Source: Mesodorylaimus sp. YZB2_4
Taxonomy: Eukaryota > Nematoda > Enoplea > Dorylaimida > Dorylaimidae
Assembly: GCA_030248295.1 (NCBI GenBank)
Contig: JASANH010001516.1
Location: 124,001-188,000 of the forward strand
Length of the DNA: 64,000 bases
Direction of reading: 5' to 3'
Shown here: positions 54,318 through 64,000 of the stretch, one piece after another
Numbering within the stretch: position 1 is the first letter of the stretch
Layout of the letters: every line of letters starts with the position of its first letter
The notes under the pieces: model-generated
What the model saw: only the letters and a program-made list of their open reading frames with translations
Told to the model about the DNA's origin: nothing
Database searches by the model: none
Made by a program: the position numbers and the translations under genes

Positions 54318-57300
54318 TTAGGTCGCGGCTGGCGGAGTGACAGCGGCTGGGTCCAAACTGGCTTGACCGCTTAAAAATCTAAACATTGAAGTGTGTGAAT
54401 TAGCCAAGATGGGAGCTTCTTCAAAATGAAGGATGGACCTGTGAAGTTTATCAACGCACGCCTCTTGATACTCGTGAACCCACTGGATGCAATTGTAACC
54501 AGCTGAAAATACGATAAGTATTGTACAGGCTATTCCGAAAAGGATAAAACACTTTTACCGATGCGTTGGATGTCGGCTGGTAGTTCGTGAGTGGGCGGCC
54601 ATTCGAAGCCTTTCTCTTGAACGGGTACAATGTTAGCATTGGCGTTCAACGCCGTTTGGATCTGGAAAAGGTGAAGTTGAGGTCCAAAATTATGCAGATT
54701 ACAATTAAAAAGGGCATTGCACCTCAAGATGAACCCAATCCTTGCACTCATCGTCTCCGACGCATGGGTCAAGAGCGCGAGGAGTCAAAACCAGAATGAA
54801 GTGTTTCGCAGCTCGAATGTTCATCAACAGAGATTTATCGAACTGGCCAGCGTACAATCGATCCACGTCGATGAAGACCTGAAATGGAAGCTGGGTTTCA
54901 ACCAGCAGAAGATAAGGTGATTATCTCTTACCTTGAACCCACGCAGCTGCAAGTGGACTTTCAGCAAGCTGGCCAATTGACTTCCGGTCGAACGACGATA
55001 GCAAATAAAAATATCGACTTGCTTACGCAGAAGAGCCAAGTCCAATTCTTCCACGTGCTTCACTTCTGAACCACACAGAAAAAGGTTCTATCAATCGAAT
55101 GTTTATGAGCACATGCCGACTTACCTTTGATGGCGTACATCAGCTTCAAGCGATGCACACTGTTCTCGATGCCGCACACGTCACGCAACATATGATCATC
55201 CAGATGGATCAATGCGCTGCGATCAACGCCATTCAGCAACATTTGATATGTGTAGATAGAAAACTCGGAATCGAGACGCATGAGCCACGAATCCAAGCGG
55301 GTACGATCAACGGCGCTGTAGTCACATGAGCGCTAAAATGTACTTGTTCTTTACTGATTGGCTGCAATAAATTGAACCGTGCCCCTCTGCTATCACGTGA
55401 TCGTCCTTAGATGCTGCCTTGTCCTCTTAGGCCCTGCCGCAGCCCTTGGGGACCCGCGTGATCGAATGCGCAAATGACGAAGAAGGCGCATGACGTTTAA
55501 ACAAGCGGAGCAAGTATACAATTAGAATAAAGTCATGCCCAGAACGCACCCAGCTTCCCATAATTTCTTACCTACTTCCGGCGGGGATCAACATGCCACT
55601 TGGCTTCTCTTTCCGTCCACCGGTAATACAGCACACAATGCACAAGTCATGCTCGGCTAGGTCCGTGTGTGTGTATAACGGCAAGACCCACAATGATCAT
55701 TAGGTTCTACTGTAAACCGACCAACAAGCCGTATCCTCGCAGCCCCCCTCTGGTGCCTAATGTGCCATTTTTACCGAGAGGGCTGCTTTTGATAATTCAT
55801 CTATTCCTGCGCGCGAATTTACGTCAATAGGACGGGCATATTTTCACTGGAGACACTGGCGGGTGGTCATAACATTTTGGAAAGGGCTCTGTTTTCCGGG
55901 CGGTTACAGTAACCCATATCTAAGGCCACGGGTTATATTCCTTGCCGCCTTACTTTCAAACTGTTGAGTTCACGCATGAAACGCATGCGTTCGTAAGCCG
56001 ACTTCATTCCAATTTCGATCTTCAAGTGCTCATCCTTAGTTTGAAGTAGCAAATCGCCATCCACCCGGTGTTTGCCAAAGTTGTCCGCGTATTCGAAGAA
56101 CCCGATCTGAACAAAAAGGACTGACTCACTGGCACAGCACTCCGTCGGAATAGCCACCTACCTTTCTGACCCAATACTGCACATCCTTCACAGACCACAT
56201 GGGGGCAGCTTGACTCAGCTTGTACGGGACGTGTTCGCCGATCATGGTCAAGATTTTGGTCGCGAACTTGCTGGCCAAGTCGTAGCCAGGGACCGAAGCG
56301 ATTTCTTGGATTCGCGGAATCAGACGCAATTCTTCGAATACCTGGAATAACACCTGGAACGTTTCGTAAAAAGTCGTTTACGAAAATCGGTTTGGCGACA
56401 TGGTCACAAAACCGGATGAGAACATTTAGGAACGGGCAAGCGTGATGCAATTGAATCTTCACTCAAAACTTACATCAATTTTTGCGCTTCCACGGCGCAG
56501 ATATGCCTCCATAGCGAATTGGAAAGTAGCCAAACCCAATACTTCGGGTATGGTAGACAAGAGAAGAGGAGACAATGCCGAGAGCCAGTGGACACTGCGA
56601 CCAGACCTGCAACAAGAAAACGGTGAGCGGATGGCATGGCGAAAAAGCTAAGCTTCACACGAACCTGTATTTGGAATCGGCTTTAGCCAAGCTTTCGGGT
56701 CTGCAAGTTTTCAAAAAGACGGTGACCAAGGTAAGGGTGCCCGAATTCTGTACATCGCGCTCCAGCTCCTTATGCGATGCCATCATGCACAGGCACAAGC
56801 TGGCGTAGTATTTGACTCGAATATCATCATTGGTGAGGAGAATAAAGAGCCAAGCTGGAACTTGTTTTCTGACCATGGTTTGACGAATTTCAGAGCCCCC
56901 AAAAATAGACAAATTGGCCAAAGCGACCGCTGCATGAAGACGAGTGTCAATCTGAGGCGCATGACAAGAGAGTGGCTCGTTAACTTGGACCTGGAAAATG
57001 GGCAAACGAACGGACCCGCTAGAACCGTATCTTTCAAATTTTTGTTTTCATTTCAGTAAGCCTCTACCTCTTATTCACTATTTGGCGCTAATACTTGTTC
57101 GAAATGTTCCAAAAATGTCGAACCGAGTACTTTCTAGTACTTACGTGTTCAGTCACTTCGGGCTCACAATGTCAGTCCTACTCGGCCCAGTACTGTACCA
57201 GACTGCACTGCACAGGCTCGTCGTCATAAGATACGTAATCAAAAACTTGAGCTGAAATCGAACCGGCATCCTGGGACCTTGAGCTTCTTCCCATAAAAAC

Positions 57301-59025
57301 TTACAAAACCAGTTTCGGAACCTGGCCATGTGATAGGGGCCGGCGCACTGCGGAGTCCTAGTGGTACTGTACACTGGTCAGGTAATCCCAAAGGTGCCGT
57401 TCGATTCCTACTCAAGACTGTATTATTTGATTATGTGCCTTGACTATGTTGTACGCGTGAGCACATCCCCTGACTTACCTCCATGTGATTTTTACAGATG
57501 TTCAACAGAAAATCGAGACCACCATGGTCGACCACGCATTTGCACGTCTCGCCTCCATGGCGAAAGAGCGCCTCCAAAAGAGAGAGCGACAGTCGAATGG
57601 TGTCCGTGGTTTTTATCGTTTCACACTGTCCAATGATGGTCTCGGTGATATCTTTGAGATAACCGCTTTGTATAAGGAAGGCGCATGTCTCCTCGGACAG
57701 ATAGGCGTCCAAGACTTCGCCTGATTCCATACTCAAGTCGAACTGGTTATTGATGAAGAGATTGATGATAAAATCGAGATGACCAGACTTTTGGAGGTGG
57801 ATACAGATACCGCTCACGATCTCCCCACTGTTCTCAGGAATTTTCCAGGCCTCCTCGATAATCTGAAATAGACGGTGCCTGTGTCATCTGCGTGCATGTG
57901 GCACGTGTCGGTGTGTGGATACTGTATGCGCGGGGCTAGTTCTCGTCTTTGCTTGACTGGGTTTTTAGGGTCATCTTTTCTCTTTGGTTTGCCTGTACTT
58001 AGAAGCGAAGTTCCCATTTCGGCAAGTCTTGTTGTCACGCAAGGGCACTCTATGATTAGTCGAGTGCCAGCATCATTTGTAAACGCTAGGGAGGTCGTTC
58101 CAGCCCCATAACTCGTACTGTAAGGCCCCAAAGTATGAACGCCCCCGCTGGATCGAACGCCTGCGCTTATCGGAGGCTCGGTGTCGGCCCCGTCCGGCTG
58201 AAGTGATAGTGCTTATTTGACTAAGGCAGGCTTACTGTAAGGGCCTGAATGGACTGTTACCTGATGAGTGGCGCGCAGTCCTTGCAAGATGGTCTCTCGC
58301 TGGCCGCTGGCGAACAGGGGGAAGATATTGTCCATCCGTTTCGTGAACTGGCTCAGCTCGTTCTTGTACGCGTACTTGCTCATCAGCTTCTCGGTTGTGG
58401 TCATGGGCCAATCGTAGGTGGACACGATTGGCGACGAGCTTTCGGGTGACGGCGTGTTCGATCCCGGAGGTGGTGGTCTCCGTTTCAATCGAGGCTGACT
58501 CAAATCCTCATCGGAAGATTGACGGCGGCACGCCATCGTCGGATCGCGATTGCCATCAGCCGATGTGCAGTGCTCGTGTTCGGTAATATTTTCCAACATT
58601 TTTCTCAATTTGGCTCCCGATGCTCCAAGATCGGGAGACGTATTGTGCGGTTCGATACTGGTCTGCGGGGTGAGCAATGGCGGCGAGGCGCCGGCGTAAA
58701 TGGATGTCATCTCGCTTCCAATACCTTCGTCCACACCATAGGTCGATCGGTCTTGCGACGATGGACTGCTCTTGCCCCGATCGCCCGTCACCGTCTTCGG
58801 TTTGACCATATTGACGATGGGCGATATTCCCCGTTCGATGAGTTCCCGATACTTGTCGCTCAGTGGTGGCACTTTTTCATCATCCTCGTCCAGATCCTCA
58901 TCTCCGATATAGCAGCACGGGACCGGAGCCGATGAATACGGCCGCAGATCGTCGTCGATCTCCGTGTGGCGGAGGAGATGGCAGATCGGCTTATCGAGCT
59001 CGATGTCTTCGTCTTCGTAATCCAT
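54318..59025 (-). CDS. SARM1: SARM1 / TIR-1 NAD+ hydrolase
   Basis: Eleven exons (58261-59025, 57479-57862, 56665-56990, 56474-56606, 56162-56341, 55954-56106, 55125-55332, 54932-55065, 54723-54878, 54559-54661, 54318-54502) join in frame to 908 residues. A Ser/Pro-rich N-terminal region of about 210 residues comes first. The ARM repeats follow ([51 protein letters not shown]), which sense NAD+/NMN in the family. Two SAM domains are next ([14 protein letters not shown]...; [19 protein letters not shown]). The C-terminal TIR domain has [33 protein letters not shown] and the catalytic Glu in CKDWVHLE. The enzyme cleaves NAD+ to drive axon degeneration, and in nematodes immune signalling. An acceptor-like TTTTATAG just before Met 59025 leaves an upstream exon possible. 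Confidence 0.95.
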
Positions 59026-60310
59026 TTCTATAAAAGCTCTCACACAGTCAACGCATCCATTCGTGCTTACTGTCACGCATGGCACAAACGACCTCACCCT
59101 GGTTGAAGCAGTCTTATATAGGCGCCGATGCTGTTTCTCCCCGATCTACTTCTGTCCCGCCCAAGTCAAGACACCCACTTATGTCCATCCCTGGCTGCCC
59201 GTAAGGCACTAACCCACGTACAAATATTTAGCGCTGTCTCGACTGATGCTAGGACCCATACAATTGCATGACGGGAGAGCACGGACATATTAGCCACGGC
59301 TGGCATCCTCAGCTAATGATCGGCCTAAGCAGTCCGTGTGCCGACACACCGGAAGAGTCTACTCGGTACTGCTCGAACCTTCGTCGTCTTTCACGATGTA
59401 CCCGAAGAGAAGAATCAACATCCGAATGTTCAAGACAAAACTATTAATAAGTAGTGCTATCGTTGACCAAAATGGCGCCTCGGATTGCGACGTCAATGTG
59501 AGAGCTGGATAATTACTCGGTTCCTTACGGTCACTGCGCAAATCAAGCTAATTAGGGGCTTCCAGGACCGGCATGTTCAATGAGAAGTAGCAGGTGGTAT
59601 GAAAACCCGCTGTCGAATATTCCAGTGCCCACGGCCACATTTCAACTATCAGTGCATCAGTATGCTGGACATCCGGTCAACAAGAGGATGTAGGGGACGC
59701 GTCGTCAAGTTGGCACGTATCGACCCGCTCAAAATATTGCAATAAATGCCCTCAAAGAGACAGTAGTTTGCACATCTATTTTCGATGCCTGTCATGTATT
59801 GTACACATCGAATGTTCGCGGCGATTCGCTAGCAATTTATGCACTGGCGCCAAAACTGCGTCTGTCGGTGCAAATAGTTGTGGCAAACTTCCAAGCCCGC
59901 TTACATAAATGCTAGGTTCGGCAGGATAGGTGCGGATGGCGTCGAGCTTATAGTGGGTCAGGTGAGGGTAAAAATTGAGGACCATGCTCTGCCGTTTAGC
60001 CCTACTGCACGGTGCAAACTCTTGCTGACGGAGTCGCGTATGAAGCACACTCTTGGCTTGAGCTTGTTTTGCCTATAGATGGCCAGAAGTCAAAGCGAGG
60101 ATGTGTGGGACCAGCTCACACAGCACCTGCACACGGGGAGCATTCTGGACCAGACGCCAACTTCCGATAATGGCGGGCGGATCGTGAACTTTGATGGCAC
60201 TAGTGAACCGAGATCGTCTACTCGTTCGGCGAGCATCTCGACAGCACAGGCGAGTCACCCACGGCCAGGTGTTCAAGGTCAGCGAGGGTTTATGGTTCGC
60301 AAATCAAGTT
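59026..60310. other. Intergenic, no gene seen
   Basis: Presumed SARM1 promoter side. No supported coding sequence. Confidence 0.4.
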
Positions 60311-60400
60311 CCACCACCGGGGATCGAGCCCGGGACGATCCCCACGCTACTTTGCAATGCAGGCAGAGGAACGCCGAACTACTTTACCACCGCGGCCGCT
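60311..60400 (-). repeat. tRNA-like sequence, probably SINE-derived
   Basis: The minus strand has an A-box-like GGTGGTAAAGTAGTTCGG and, about 50 bases on, a B-box-like GGCTCGATCC within an inverted pair (GGGGATCG...CGATCCCC). The spacing and the unpaired middle do not fold into a normal tRNA, so a tRNA-derived SINE or tRNA relic fits better than a working gene. Confidence 0.45.
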
Positions 60401-60772
60401 GTATGAAGCACACTTATCGATGACTGGTTGACTTGCGGCCAGACGAGTAAATTATTTCCATAGTAGGTCCCTTCACCTTTAAACGCGCAAGCCTGCCAGC
60501 ATTTGGCAATGGTAAAACGCGAACACGATAACCTGGTAGACATTTATCAAGGAGGACCCTGGCCGAGGTAAGATTTGGTGCTCATTTACAAGTTCCAAAA
60601 ATCTTCCAGCTAACTCCTTCAAAATACGTACAGGAAAAGCACAATCAAAGGCACAGGCTTATCAACTTACAGTGGCAGCACTCAATTCTACCAACCCAAC
60701 TGGTCTTCCGCGAATCATGGGGCGTTTAGTCTCGATCTTGTGTCGTCGATTTTGGACCTTTTGGTGCAACTT
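60401..60772. other. Spacer, no gene seen
   Basis: No supported coding sequence; probably the 3' UTR of the DnaJ gene. Confidence 0.35.
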
Positions 60773-62364
60773 CTACTGCCATTCTATAACAAGAATCGGC
60801 TGTGTACAATCAATATACAGCCCCTTACATCCCCGTAACACGTACACTTTTTTCCATTGCTGCTCGAATTTCGGATCAGATTCTCCATAACCAGGTGGTC
60901 TAGGGGGGAGACGTGAAGCAGGATTCCTAAAATCCGGTATCACCATGGAAAGACTCATGCAAAGAATCCAGACTTACAAGACATCAGCTATAACTTGTAT
61001 GAGCAGTGCCGTAAAGACTATAATGATGTACCACCGAAACATAGCCGTGCCAGCCATGTTCATCTGTTGCCGTCGTACTCTGTCAGCAGCTTGCCGTTGC
61101 TGTTGCTGGCTCGAAGAAGAGTGTTCCCAAACAGGAGGGTCACGATGGAGATCTCGAAACGGATTCTTCTGCCGTTGCCCTCTGAAACAAAATATCTTCA
61201 CTAATTTTGCCGAGGTGCTTTGTATTCGAGTCCAATACTCGAAATCACGTGATCGATCATTCCAATACCGCCGTCGATAGAGTTCTTCGAAATATCGGCG
61301 ATACATTTCATCGACGGGATCGCGAGGGCGTTGCTCATGTGGCCACTGTTCACTCATACCAGGCCGGTCTGAAAACGGCCTGCCAGACTGCAATTTAGCA
61401 TCGTAGGCTTGCCGTGTGTCGGGTTTTGATAGCATATTGTAAGCTTCGTTAATCTCAACGAATCGTTCATGGGCGTCCTTGTTGTCGCGACTGACATCCG
61501 GGTGGTACTGCAAAATAAAGACGATATGGTCACCCAAAATGTTTTCTCAAATTTAGCCAGCTACTGCAGCCGTGATTAAAAGCAACAGAAATGCATTGGC
61601 GCCGATACTTTACTACGGGTACAGTTTATTAACCATGCTTCTTAGCGGCGTGCGTTTGGGGTCGCTATCCCGACTCCAATATCGACCAATCCACCGATCT
61701 GGCTAAACTAAGCGATCATTTTGGGGGATCGATCGGCTCTCGATCTGTTGGCCTTTGCTCCTTTTTAGCATGCAAAAGTATTAGCAGTAAGCCAGACCGG
61801 TTTTGGAGGCAGCGTCGCGTCAATTGTGACATCACCTCTAAAATTTTACTTTTTGGTGGATCGGCTGGTCTGTGTTGGTCCCGACTTAATTCCGAACATG
61901 GGATAGACGGAATTTTTTGTATTATACAGCGTAATATAACTGCCAAACCCCCTATATCTACAGTGCAAAATAGTCTCGATCCCGATCCCGAAAGAACGCA
62001 AATGGCCGGAAAGAAGGTCGGAAATGGGGCCTACCACTCGGGACCACCCAACTTGCGTGCAACAGAATTGGAATCTAAATTGCAGATACAAACAAACAAA
62101 CAAACACCCTAGAATACAAACATTTCTCAACACACCCTAGTCCTAGAATACAAACATTTCTCAGCAGGCAACTTACTGTACCTTCTTCGACAACGCGAAA
62201 AAAGCTTCTTTGATTTCGGCCGTCGATGCTTTGTTGCTCACGCCCAAGACTTCGTAATACGATCGCTTGCTAAAATCCAGGAAAAAATTAAGTGACGGGT
62301 TACAGCTGCACAGATCCGCAGTCTCATCTGCACTACTGAAACATTTGCACTGACAAAGAGGCAA
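60773..62364 (-). CDS. DNAJC4: DnaJ (Hsp40) membrane protein, DNAJC4-like
   Basis: Three coding blocks on the minus strand. The first (62182 to 62269 or 62364) holds the first half of the J domain (YYEVLGVSNKASTAEIKEAFF). The second (60978-61507) holds the HPD motif (YHPDVSRDNKDAHERF) and EINEAYNMLS, then a charged linker, and a membrane helix (FRWYIIIVFTALLIQVIADV). The third (60773-60926) is a short Pro-rich and basic tail. The J domain activates an Hsp70. The J-linker-membrane helix order matches DNAJC4. The true start is uncertain: Met 62364 gives a Cys-rich leader, but an acceptor (TGGATTTTAG, adjoining 62269) suggests a separate first exon. An in-frame 40-base stretch near 61188-61230 could be a retained intron. 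Confidence 0.75.
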
Positions 62365-62371
62365 ATCCTAA

Positions 62372-62502
62372 GGCACTTTTGCACTTTGTTCCCCAATAGG
62401 CTTAGGGATATGCTGGATATAGGCTTAGTCTTAGGCTTGGGCTTAGGCTTAGGCTAGGATAGGCTGGATTCAAGAGATTGGGGAACAAAGTGCAAAAGCG
62501 CC
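62372..62502. repeat. Fold-back element enclosing TTAGGC (nematode telomere-type) repeats
   Basis: Inverted arms of about 25 bp (left 62372-62396, GGCACTTTTGCACTTTGTTC...; right 62477-62502, its complement with one mismatch seen) enclose about 80 bp. These contain TTAGGC three to four times in degenerate tandem (near 62429-62452) plus related TAGGCT and TAGGAT units. TTAGGC is the nematode telomere repeat. The element lies just upstream of the DnaJ gene. Confidence 0.7.
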
Positions 62503-62807
62503 AAACCTAAAACTGTGATTGCAGTTATACCTACAGTTCAGCCCTACCTTGTTGATGCGCCGCCAGTATTATGAGCGAGAAGTCGAGTCGAGTGTGTAGA
62601 TTGCAAGATTGACAAATGACTGGCCGATTTTCGCTGCATTCGGATCATAACTTCTTATCTCGTATTCCCTCATTTCATGGGAAGGTATCCACGGGATAGT
62701 TGAAGCTCCCAGCAGATCCTGGATTCGCGCTTTTTTCAGCAGACAAATTATCGGAATGTCATGAGCAGCTTGTGCGCACCGCGAAATTTGCATGCGGGCC
62801 TATTCTC

Positions 62808-63528
62808 GGGTAGCACTAAAAGCCGCCCCGCCCCCGCCGCCCCGCCCCCGCCGCCATTTACTAAAAGCCGCCGCCGCGCATACCCGCCGCCTTGATTCGC
62901 AGGTACTATAACCACGTGCGTGCACAAACTGCAAAGTCAGCCCCGTTCAAAATTCCATACCCCACTTCGGAATTATAAACCTGAAGCCTGATCTGATTCT
63001 GCCAATAGTTTCGAATAGCAAGGTAAATGTATTACCATATGTATTTCCCGCAATCGACCGCTCCGACTACAGTATACATGTGCGAGCTATCAGCAATAAC
63101 AAACCAAAGGATGAAAAATTACATACTGTACGTATAAAGCGCTTAAAATTTCAATATCATTATCTAAAGTCGATCATCATCATAAACATCAGCGAAAAAC
63201 TCTTTTCACGCAACCAAAAGGTACATGGCCTTGCTAAGCTAATTTACTGCCCAATCTCCCCAACTTTGCTCAATCAGTCTGCCGTGACGCACTGTTAAGT
63301 ACAGCTTGGTCAGCTGTGGGCGCAGCGCGAACTGATAGGGCAGTTCCAAAATACTCTCCCGCTGGATTCTCCGAGCAGATACAAAGATATATGTATTTCA
63401 AAGGACAGGACTTCCTCCTGACGGTACTTTTCCTATATCAATAATACACGGCGGCGGGTATGCGCGGCGGCGGCTTTTAGTAAATGGCGGCGGCGGCGGG
63501 GCGGCGGGGGCGGCTTTTAGTGCTACCC
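62808..63528. mobile_element. 721-bp MITE with about 80-bp GC-rich inverted ends and 9-bp target duplication
   Basis: The ends GGGTAGCACTAAAAGCCGCC and its complement are followed inward by a GCC/GGC-rich array, TTTACTAAAAGCCGCCGCC and ATACCCGCCGCC. All are mirrored on the other side over about 80 bp, with differences only in the number of CCG units. A perfect 9-bp duplication, CCTATTCTC, flanks it (62799-62807 and 63529-63537). Size, long ends and 9-bp duplication suggest a Mutator-like non-autonomous element. The AT-rich interior codes for nothing recognised. Confidence 0.9.
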
Positions 63529-63577
63529 CCTATTCTCGTCCATCGATTGTCGTGAGAAAAGTCGTCTTATCGCAAAA

Positions 63578-64000
63578 ATGGATCGTCCGTTGCGTGAAAC
63601 TGATTGGATTCAATACGAAATCGCCGACAAATTGAATCAAGTCGAAACAGATCCAGACGATCGACCATTTCAATCCAAATATGAAGCGCGAGAAATTTGG
63701 TCATTGCTACGATCAAAACTGCTAAAACATTTAGATGATCCCGAAAAGCGTAAAGATGACGATGGATACGAGAAGATAATTTGTGAAAGCGCTTTGGCCA
63801 CACTATCGTACGAAATCGCCCGCAACTTCGCTTCATCCGAAGAACGTCCATCGGCTGAAACATTGGCGAAAGAAGCGCTCGATAGAATCGGTAAAACAAG
63901 ACGATCGGGCACGGATGACAGTTTAGAGAGAGAGTTTATTTCGGCTAAAATTGCATTAAGAAACGCGCTTGGTTGTATCTACTGCGAACGAGCGGATGCG
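63578..64000 (+). CDS. KIFBP: KIF-binding protein (KIFBP/KBP), N-terminal part, runs off the window
   Basis: Open from ATG at 63578 to the window end (141 codons) without a stop or required intron. The block DRPFQSKYEAREIWSLLRSKL matches the N-terminal helix region of KIF-binding protein. The later part (ESALATLSYEIARNF, AKEALDRIG, KIALRNALGCIYCERAD) fits its TPR-like helices, where family members have a similar NLGILWSEREE ending. KIFBP binds kinesin motor domains and blocks their attachment to microtubules, and is needed for axon outgrowth. The start codon lies only 49 bp from the end of the MITE, so the element occupies the immediate promoter/5' UTR. The C-terminal three quarters are outside the window. 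Confidence 0.8.
   Translation, partial: MDRPLRETDWIQYEIADKLNQVETDPDDRPFQSKYEAREIWSLLRSKLLKHLDDPEKRKDDDGYEKIICESALATLSYEIARNFASSEERPSAETLAKEALDRIGKTRRSGTDDSLEREFISAKIALRNALGCIYCERADA

Noticed and set aside
60311..60400. Functional tRNA gene
   Set aside because: Box A and box B are present in degenerate form, but arms and spacing do not give a cloverleaf by eye.
62569..62793. 74-codon minus-strand frame next to the MITE as a gene divergent from KIFBP
   Set aside because: No recognised family and a start codon only 6 bp from the target duplication; kept as unsupported.
1..64000. CRISPR arrays, bacterial operons, rRNA genes
   Set aside because: No spaced identical repeats, no Shine-Dalgarno gene strings and no rRNA-like blocks; the window is clearly intron-rich animal DNA.

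Overview
The window is eukaryotic and animal. Its genes are split by many short GT-AG introns (often 41-70 nt, with GTAAGT donors and TTTCAG acceptors). It carries single-copy animal genes: PPIP5K, vigilin, SARM1, a DNAJC4-like J protein and KIF-binding protein. A nematode or close ecdysozoan relative is the best guess. The reasons are a secreted nematode-type glutathione peroxidase, decayed CK1/TTBK-type kinases, very compact introns and a TTAGGC tract like the nematode telomere repeat. If it is a nematode, it is not Caenorhabditis-like, because two genes appear to use UGA-encoded selenocysteine. The species is inference only.

Layout. 1-3.65 kb: 3' part of PPIP5K, followed by an inverted decayed copy of one of its exons. 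4.8-7.1 kb: a rearranged, broken env-like viral glycoprotein with a 253-bp duplication. 7.4-9.0 kb: intronless C-type-lectin-like membrane protein. 9.6-10.7 kb: decayed LINE reverse transcriptase. 11.9-16.8 kb: large low-complexity nuclear-type protein (possibly AFF family) with a MITE in intron 2. 17.7-18.3 kb: truncated CK1/TTBK kinase. 18.6-24.4 kb: EGF-DOMON-SEA-TM surface protein. 25.1-25.7 kb (minus): SelW-like selenoprotein with a SECIS candidate, and a MITE with 9-bp target duplications just upstream. 27.3-28.5 kb: unrecognised gene. 29.1-29.4 kb: broken Kunitz gene. 29.8-31.3 kb: RING/coiled-coil E3. 31.9-36.0 kb: orphan single-pass membrane proteins plus an inverted partial copy of one. 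37.1-38.6 kb (minus): secreted glutathione peroxidase with in-frame UGA at the catalytic position and a weaker SECIS candidate. 38.6-44.2 kb: gene-poor, with a second decayed kinase. 44.2-50.0 kb: vigilin in 22 exons. 50.9-52.7 kb: unrecognised six-exon gene. 54.3-59.0 kb: SARM1/TIR-1. 60.8-62.4 kb: DNAJC4-like gene. 62.4-63.5 kb: fold-back with TTAGGC repeats, then a second MITE with 9-bp target duplications. 63.58 kb to the end: 5' part of KIFBP.

The main discoveries are the two UGA-decoding genes 13 kb apart on the same strand, both of which ordinary gene finders would truncate or miss. Secondary themes are MITEs inserted close to gene starts and repeated inverted partial duplications of local genes. 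Most neighbours are functionally unrelated, so no operon is inferred.
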